5,060 nucleotides of DNA from Magnetococcales bacterium (GTDB lineage: Bacteria; Pseudomonadota; Magnetococcia; Magnetococcales; JADGCH01), in the NCBI GenBank assembly GCA_015228995.1, contig JADGCM010000127.1, positions 1 through 5,060 of the forward strand. The letters are read 5' to 3'. Below are positions 1-5,060 of the stretch, one piece after another. Under the pieces are notes generated by a model that had not been told where the DNA came from, did not search any database, and saw only the letters and a program-made list of their open reading frames with translations. Every line of letters starts with the position of its first letter. Position 1 is the first letter of the stretch. A program made the translations under genes and the position numbers.

Positions 1-94
<94 letters not shown>

Positions 95-118
<24 letters not shown>

Positions 119-1192
119 GTCGGCCTCAGCCATGGGCGATGCAGCCGGCGTCCAATAACGATCACGAATGGCCAAAATGTCCGGCATGATACGTAAAAAG
201 TGTTCCACCAGTGCTGGGTCAAAATGAACCCCACTGACCGCTTTGATATGTTCTATGGCGCGCGTAATCCCCCAAGCTGGTTTGTAGGGCCGCTCCGAGG
301 TTAAAGCGTCAAAGACATCGGCGATGGCGACAATGCGTCCATGCAGCGGAATGGCCTCCCGATGTAATCCAAGGGGATAACCGCTGCCATCCCACTTTTC
401 GTGATGGGTCAGCGCAATCTGGCAAGCCAATTGGAGCAGCTTAGAGGGCTCATGGCCAAGGATCTCGCCTCCAATCAGCACGTGGGTTTTCATGATTTCC
501 CGCTCATCATAATCCAGTGGCCCTGGTTTCAATAGGATCCGATCCGGGACACCCACCTTGCCAATATCGTGCATCGGCGCCGCGGTGAGAATCAATTCCG
601 CCTCATCCTCACTCAAGCCACAAGCCAATGCCAACGCCTGCGAGTAGTTGGACATGCGCTGAATATGAGAGCCGGTTTCTGGATCACGATGCTCGGCAGC
701 GCGGCCCAGGCAGGTGATGGTTGTCAATCGGCTCTGACGTAACTCAGCGGTACGCTGCCGTACCTTTTGTTCCAAAATGGCGTTTTGGTTCGCCAAGGCC
801 AATTGGGCCTGACGCAACGCCAAGTGCGCTTTGACCCGAGCCTGCACAATGGGGATACTGATTGGCTTGGTGATGTAATCAACGGCCCCGAGCGTCAAAC
901 CAACCACTTCGTTGCTGGGATCGGACATGGCGGTGATGAAAATGATCGGCACATCCCGCGTGTTGGCATCAGACTTGAGGCGGCGACAGACCTCATAACC
1001 ATCTATATCTGGCATCATGATGTCTAGCAGAATGATATCCGGCAATGAGTGGGCACAATTCTCCAGAGCCGTCAACCCATCCAGAGCGACGCTGACATCA
1101 TACTCGTCGTTCAGGGCATCCAGCATGATATCGATATTGGTCTCAGTGTCGTCAACCACCAGTACCGTGAATCTTTGTGGCTGATCACTCAT
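95..1192 (-). CDS. Response regulator with HD-GYP cyclic-di-GMP phosphodiesterase domain (RpfG-like)
   Basis: This is a two-component response regulator whose output is predicted to hydrolyse cyclic-di-GMP in the cytoplasm. Residues below count from the ATG at 1192 (365 aa). The N-terminal REC domain (about 9-125) has the acidic pair D14/D15, phosphoacceptor D57 in LLDIMMP, T87 and K109. A charged, probably coiled-coil helix (about 124-158) links it to the HD-GYP domain (about 158-350). That domain shows E172 and H176 (DPETGSH), H208/D209 (MHDIGK), H237, H263/H264 (THHEKWDGSGYP) and D292 (IADVFDAL), a complete metal-ligand set. GYP is at 271-273. An in-frame ATG at 1210 would add six residues (MGWNTL). 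I prefer 1192 because GGA lies 8 bases upstream and the protein then begins MSDQPQRFTVLVVDD, typical of REC proteins. The gene overlaps the kinase stop by 8 bases, so it is probably translationally coupled and the kinase's cognate partner. The family call is secure. Activity, and c-di-GMP as substrate, are inferred. Confidence 0.95.
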
Positions 1193-4100
1193 GAGGGTGT
1201 TCCATCCCATCCAGCGTTTGCAACAGGGTTTCCAGCGTCACGACCGCCTCCTTAAATTGGTACTTTCTAATTTGATTGTCGATGCTGACCACCATTTTGG
1301 CACTCTGTCCTGGCCATGACAAGGCCTTCATGCGCTCCAAAATCGGCACACACGGCCTCGGTTTACCGCTCCTGAGATGGGGCTCTAATTCCAGGATGAT
1401 TGATCTCAGGGAACCCTGATCGGTAGCAACAACAACCGGCTGTGGCCCACTGGGGCGTTGCGGTTCACTACGGATCGGCAACGCCGTCGCCACCACCAAC
1501 AGCACAGCCGCCAAGGAACGATACAAACGATCCAGCTCAATTGACAACTGCTGTTCAGGATCGTCCTCCCGCTCCATGGTATGCTCTAGTTTGGCACACA
1601 ACTCTTGTAGCTCCCGAGCACCGATGTTGCCAGCGAGCCCCTTGAGGGTGTGGACAATACGCAACGCCACCACCCGTTCACCATCCGCTAGAGCCTGCCT
1701 CAGTTGGTCGGCTGTCTGGGATTGCGTTTCATGAAATTTAACCAGTAGCCTCTGGTATAATTGGCGATTGCCCCCCAATTTATTGAGGGCGTAACGCTGG
1801 TCAAGCCCTGGCAACACCGGCAGATCTGGTGTGGCGGCAGCAACAGCAGGGACAGAGGGCACCGGCAGCGCTGCCGGGAGACGCCCAGCTGTCATAGATG
1901 GCACGGCACGGGCCAACGCCGAGAACAGCTGTGCCATATCGATCGGCTTGGTGATATAATCGTTCATGCCCACCGCCAAACATTTTTCCCGCTCCCCGGA
2001 CATGGCATTAGCCGTCATGGCAATAATGGGCAGCGCCGTGTATGCCGGGTCGGAACGGATCCGACTGGTCGCCTCGTAACCATCTAATACCGGCATTTGC
2101 AGGTCCATAATCACCACGTCGAAGGAATGCTTGGCCACCAGAGCGACCCCTTCTAGGCCATTTTCGGCTACTGTAACCTCAACCCCTACCAGTTCGAGCA
2201 ACTCCCTAGCAACCTGCTGATTGAAGCTATTATCCTCCACCAGCAACACCCGCATACCTCTCAATACCCCCCAAGTCGCCTCGACATCCGCGACATCGGT
2301 GGCCTCGATGGCGGTGGTGACGCCAACATCTTTACCAAACACCAACATGATGGCATCGAATAGGGTTGAGTAACTGGCTGGCTTGGTCAAGAAGGCATCA
2401 AAGCCGGTCTCTTCAGCCCGACGCCGAACGCTTTGATCGTCAAAAGCGGTCAACATGATGGTACGCGGCGGCCGCGTGATGTTGGGATGGTTCTTGATCC
2501 GTGCCGCAGTCTCAATGCCATCCATACTAGGCATTTTCCAATCGATGATCGCCAATTGACAAGCATGCTGATTACGCTCAGCTTCCTCTAAAGCAACTAG
2601 GCCAGCTTCGCCACTGGGCGCGGTGATAACGTGAAAAGAAAGCGAGTTCAACATCTCTTGTAGGATTTCGCGCGCCGAAGCATTGTCATCAATCACCAGC
2701 ACGTTAGCACCGCGCAAATCGGAGGGAGAGACCGGATGGGTCTTGGTAGCCTGTGGTGGCGGACAAGACAAAATCACGGTGAAGGTGAAGACACTGCCCT
2801 GGCCGGGCACACTGGTGACATCAATACTGCCACGCATCATCTCCACCAACCGCTTGCTGATGGCCAAACCGAGACCGGTACCGCCATATTTACGCGTCGT
2901 CGAACTGTCCACTTGAGAAAACGACTGGAATAATTTGGCCCGTTGCTCGGGGGTCATCCCCACCCCGGTATCGCGGACACTAAAGCGCAGCGTCACCTCG
3001 TCGTTAACCATGGATAACTGCTCAACGCTGATCACCACCTCGCCTTGTCTGGTAAATTTGACCGCATTATGGGTCAGGTTAATCAGCACCTGCTCCAGAC
3101 GATAGGGATCCCCTACCAACTCGACCGGCAGAGCTGGGTCGATCTTGAACAGCAGCTCCAGCCCTCTTTCCTCAACCTTGAAAGCGACGATATTGGCCAG
3201 ATTATGGAGAATGCGATCCAAGCGGAACGGCACTGCCTCCATTTCCAGTCGCCCGGCCTCAATTTTGGAAAAATCGAGAATATCGTTCAGAATCCGCAAT
3301 AGCGATTTCGAGGCCGTGGCAATTTTCTCCAGATAATCTTTCTGCTTGGGAGTTGTCTCTGTCTGCATACATAGACTGGTCATGCCCATAATGGCATTCA
3401 TCGGTGTGCGGATTTCGTGACTCATGTTGGCCAGAAAGTCACTCTTCGCCTGACTGGCCTCCTCTGCCACCCGTCGCGCTGTTTGAAGCTGCTCTTGCGA
3501 CGCTTTTAGCTCGGTAATATCGTGATGGAGGATGACGCACCCTTCCAGCCCACCCTTACCATCACCAACCGGAGCAACCGTCAACTGGTACCAGTGTATC
3601 GCTGCTTCTTGGCTGACGCCAGCACTTCTATGGGCCAAAATCGTGCCACGCCACACCTCCCCCTGCTCAATGGCCACCCATATTTCTCGGTATTGTGCCT
3701 CAGTCAATCCCACCTGAAAATCGCGGTAGTTTTTGCCAACCACCACGCTGCGGTCCCACCCGGTCAACAGGGCAAAAGAGGGGTTAGCATACTCCACCAC
3801 CCCGTTTGAATTGGCAACAATCACCGCATCGGCCGCCGCCTCAACCGCCTCGGTCATCCGTTGCCGCTGCCGCATCTCGCGCCGATTTTGCAACGACAGA
3901 TACATCAGCAGCCCTAACAAAACCATGGCAGCAAAATAGAGCAAATAGCGGTTCCACCTAGCGTCGTGTAGCTCTTGCTGATAGCCTTTTTGGGAGGTAT
4001 GCAAAATGATTTTGCCGATGAGTGCAACTGGGTGGTCCAACAAGTGAGCTTGCAGCGTTGCCAGTGCCGTCAGGCCCTGGCTATAACGATCAACGTGGTC

Positions 4101-4436
4101 TATGTTGGCCGCCAGGGTCGCCTGTAACTGGTCGAGATGGCTGCTGACCTTGGCATTGAGAAAAGCGTCGGCTCGGCAGGCTAGGATTAATTGAGCCAGC
4201 TGCTGCTGCATGGATCGCAGCGCCACGAGCGAATCGTTCACTGATCCCCCATGATCCGTACGCGCCAACCCCAAGTTGAGCTCAGCTTCTAAAAACACCA
4301 CCTGCGTCATCGCCTCTTCAAGTCGGTCGTAACGGGAACGATCCACATCCGACAGCGTCAGCAGACTGGTCATGATGGCGGCGAACATCAGGATGGGTAG
4401 CCATTGGTAGAGGTTGGATCGTTTCAAGCAGGTCAT
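1185..4436 (-). CDS. Hybrid sensor histidine kinase (TM-helical sensor-TM-PAS-HisKA-HATPase-REC-REC-HPt)
   Basis: This inner-membrane kinase of 1083 aa is predicted to run a multistep phosphorelay. A first membrane helix (about 11-28) and a second (about 163-182) enclose a periplasmic region of about 130 residues that looks all-helical. A PAS domain follows (about 193-310, ending in HHDITEL), then a short coiled coil. HisKA has H340 in NMSHEIRTPMNAI. The ATPase domain has the N-box (N457 in LTHNAVKFT), G1 DTGVGM (489-494) and G2 GGTGLGL (518-524). REC1 (about 578-700) has D583/D584, D632, T663 and K685. REC2 (about 728-845) has E734/D735, D778, T808 and K830. A Pro/Ala-rich linker leads to HPt with H929 in HTLKGLAGNIGA. 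About 100 further residues (975-1083) lie beyond the HPt core. All phosphotransfer residues are present, so it should be active. No specific signal or gene name can be assigned. An in-frame TAA (4442-4440) lies one codon before the ATG at 4436, which bounds the start. A TTG at 4427 is an alternative. The overlap with the HD-GYP regulator gene marks that protein as the likely phosphate acceptor. Confidence 0.96.
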   Translation of the reverse strand: MTCLKRSNLYQWLPILMFAAIMTSLLTLSDVDRSRYDRLEEAMTQVVFLEAELNLGLARTDHGGSVNDSLVALRSMQQQLAQLILACRADAFLNAKVSSHLDQLQATLAANIDHVDRYSQGLTALATLQAHLLDHPVALIGKIILHTSQKGYQQELHDARWNRYLLYFAAMVLLGLLMYLSLQNRREMRQRQRMTEAVEAAADAVIVANSNGVVEYANPSFALLTGWDRSVVVGKNYRDFQVGLTEAQYREIWVAIEQGEVWRGTILAHRSAGVSQEAAIHWYQLTVAPVGDGKGGLEGCVILHHDITELKASQEQLQTARRVAEEASQAKSDFLANMSHEIRTPMNAIMGMTSLCMQTETTPKQKDYLEKIATASKSLLRILNDILDFSKIEAGRLEMEAVPFRLDRILHNLANIVAFKVEERGLELLFKIDPALPVELVGDPYRLEQVLINLTHNAVKFTRQGEVVISVEQLSMVNDEVTLRFSVRDTGVGMTPEQRAKLFQSFSQVDSSTTRKYGGTGLGLAISKRLVEMMRGSIDVTSVPGQGSVFTFTVILSCPPPQATKTHPVSPSDLRGANVLVIDDNASAREILQEMLNSLSFHVITAPSGEAGLVALEEAERNQHACQLAIIDWKMPSMDGIETAARIKNHPNITRPPRTIMLTAFDDQSVRRRAEETGFDAFLTKPASYSTLFDAIMLVFGKDVGVTTAIEATDVADVEATWGVLRGMRVLLVEDNSFNQQVARELLELVGVEVTVAENGLEGVALVAKHSFDVVIMDLQMPVLDGYEATSRIRSDPAYTALPIIAMTANAMSGEREKCLAVGMNDYITKPIDMAQLFSALARAVPSMTAGRLPAALPVPSVPAVAAATPDLPVLPGLDQRYALNKLGGNRQLYQRLLVKFHETQSQTADQLRQALADGERVVALRIVHTLKGLAGNIGARELQELCAKLEHTMEREDDPEQQLSIELDRLYRSLAAVLLVVATALPIRSEPQRPSGPQPVVVATDQGSLRSIILELEPHLRSGKPRPCVPILERMKALSWPGQSAKMVVSIDNQIRKYQFKEAVVTLETLLQTLDGMEHPHE

Positions 4437-4441
4437 CCCTT
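4437..4441 (-). promoter_or_regulatory. Shine-Dalgarno-like AAGGG that makes the kinase start ambiguous
   Basis: On the minus strand AAGGG (4441-4437) touches the ATG at 4436 with no spacer, which is too close for normal initiation. Measured to the in-frame TTG at 4427 the spacer is 9 bases, which is a good distance. The TTG start would remove only MTC and leave the first membrane helix intact. No other convincing Shine-Dalgarno sequence is seen at the right distance from the ATG; a GGTGA lies 16 bases upstream. Confidence 0.4.
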
Positions 4442-4470
4442 AGCGTGTTCGGTCACCGTTCGAGGGGCTC

Positions 4471-4499
4471 AGTATCACAAAAACGGATCTCATTTGCAA
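4471..4499 (-). promoter_or_regulatory. Possible sigma70-type promoter for the kinase-regulator pair
   Basis: On the minus strand TTGCAA (4499-4494, four of six matches to TTGACA) is separated by exactly 17 bases from GATACT (4476-4471, four of six matches to TATAAT). The second hexamer is preceded by TG one base upstream (4479-4478), as in extended -10 promoters. Initiation would fall roughly at 4463-4465 and give a leader of under 30 bases before the kinase start. Each hexamer is a moderate match, and the call rests on spacing and position. If real, it would allow the kinase and regulator to be expressed separately from the upstream cyclase gene. Confidence 0.3.
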
Positions 4500-4523
4500 C
4501 CATTCGGCACTACTGTTGCAAAA
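4492..4523. repeat. Inverted repeat around the GGDEF gene stop codon
   Basis: TTTGCAAC (4493-4500) and GTTGCAAA (4515-4522) are perfect 8-base inverted copies separated by 14 bases that include the TAG stop of the GGDEF gene (4512-4510). In RNA it would be a weak AU-rich hairpin, followed about 10 bases later on the minus strand by a five-T run, so it could act as a poor terminator. As DNA it could be an operator, since one arm contains the TTGCAA proposed as the -35 element. Neither role is shown. Confidence 0.3.
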
Positions 4524-5060
4524 TGGCACTATCCAGATCGCGGCAGGTCAAACGGTTGCGCCCCTCCATTTTTGAACGATACAGCAGCTCATCCGCGCTT
4601 TTAACCAGTATATCCGGCGTGTGTTCACGACTTGGCAGGATGGTCACCATACCTAAGCTCAGCGTGACATGAGGGGCGGCCTTAGAGTGGGCGTGGGGAA
4701 TGGTCAGACCGGCAACGATGCTCCGCAGTTTCTCGGCCACTACTTGAGCCCCTTGGTGATCGGTTTCAGGCAACAGCGACACAAACTCCTCACCACCATA
4801 CCGAGCCACTAAATCGGGGGCCCGGTGGATCTCGGCAGCCAGCGCCTGTGCCACCCGGCGCAAACAATCGTCCCCAGCTGGGTGACCATAGTTGTCGTTG
4901 TACGGCTTGAAAAAGTCGATGTCCATCAGGATGAGCGACACCGGGAAATTATTCCTGACGCCACGCATCCACTCCTTACTCAGCGCTTCGTCAAAACGGC
5001 GCCGATTGGCAATACCAGTCAGGCCGTCGATCATGGAGAGGTTAGCCAGTAAATCACGTT
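4510..5060 (-). CDS. Diguanylate cyclase GGDEF domain protein, 5' part outside the window
   Basis: This is predicted to condense two GTP into cyclic-di-GMP. Only the C-terminal domain is visible. The frame stays open to the right edge and reads RDLLANLS before MIDGLTGIANRRRF. The Met at 5034 is therefore an internal residue of the conserved D-x-LTG-xxNRR opening of the domain, not a start. Counting from that Met, the metal-binding aspartates are D38 and D40 (LMDIDFFKPYND), the active-site motif is GGEEF at 80-84, and an inhibitory-site RxxD (RAPD, 71-74) sits exactly five residues before it. SLG (126-128) and the closing K-x-x-GRNR motif (155-161) are also present. The domain is complete and should be active and product-inhibited. 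The N-terminal sensory or receiver part is unknown. The protein ends 12 to 15 residues after the domain at TAG. The gene lies 73 bases upstream of the kinase gene in the same orientation, so the two may share an operon. Confidence 0.93.
   Translation of the reverse strand, partial: RDLLANLSMIDGLTGIANRRRFDEALSKEWMRGVRNNFPVSLILMDIDFFKPYNDNYGHPAGDDCLRRVAQALAAEIHRAPDLVARYGGEEFVSLLPETDHQGAQVVAEKLRSIVAGLTIPHAHSKAAPHVTLSLGMVTILPSREHTPDILVKSADELLYRSKMEGRNRLTCRDLDSAILQQ

Noticed and set aside
767..1027. Plus-strand open frame of 86 codons within the regulator gene
   Set aside because: It is antisense to the conserved REC domain coding region, and its translation resembles no known family.
1217..1226. 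TTTGCAACAG near the kinase 3' end, matching the repeat arm at 4513-4522 in inverted form
   Set aside because: It is a ten-base match within coding sequence for Leu-Gln codons. It can be expected by chance and has no other supporting structure.
1761..2087. Plus-strand open frame of 108 codons, plus a 60-codon minus-strand frame at 1801-1983
   Set aside because: Both overlap the REC2 and linker coding part of the kinase in other frames. The Cys/Gly/His-rich translations are typical of shadow frames.
3522..3809. Plus-strand open frame of 95 codons within the kinase gene
   Set aside because: It lies antisense to the PAS-coding region, has no recognisable motif or ribosome site, and is explained by the strong minus-strand gene.
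4510..5034. A complete 174-residue stand-alone GGDEF protein starting at 5034
   Set aside because: The frame is open to the window edge, and the upstream residues RDLLANLS continue the usual GGDEF lead-in helix. This Met is therefore internal and the gene is truncated by the window.

Overview
The window carries three consecutive genes, all on the minus strand, so transcription runs from right to left. In transcription order they are: the 3' part of a diguanylate cyclase gene (GGDEF domain, cut by the right window edge), a complete large hybrid sensor histidine kinase (1083 aa: two membrane segments, PAS, HisKA, HATPase, two receiver domains, HPt), and a complete response regulator with an HD-GYP phosphodiesterase output domain. 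The kinase and regulator genes overlap by a few bases and are almost certainly co-expressed. The cyclase gene ends 73 bases before the kinase start. That gap holds a possible sigma70-like promoter and a small inverted repeat.

The functional theme is cyclic-di-GMP signalling. One gene can make the messenger. The kinase senses a signal through a periplasmic helical domain and/or PAS and passes phosphate along a His-Asp-His-Asp relay. The last gene receives it on a REC domain and degrades the messenger through an HD-GYP domain whose metal-ligand set is fully preserved. Layouts of this kind are common in environmental Proteobacteria with large signalling repertoires. The coding density, moderate GC content, inner-membrane hybrid kinase and HD-GYP regulator fit a Gram-negative proteobacterium (a gammaproteobacterium or a Magnetococcus-like lineage are guesses). 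The sequence does not allow a firm assignment.

Layout: 1-73 is an almost pure G/C homopolymer block that looks like a technical artefact or contig end. 74-116 is a likely terminator overlapping the end of the regulator gene. 95-1192 is the HD-GYP regulator, 1185-4436 the hybrid kinase, 4437-4509 the short intergenic region, and 4510-5060 the partial GGDEF gene. No RNA genes, mobile elements, CRISPR arrays or gene-free stretches above 300 bases were seen. I found no clearly undescribed system. The most interesting points are the paired synthesis/degradation arrangement, the doubled receiver relay and the ambiguous kinase start.
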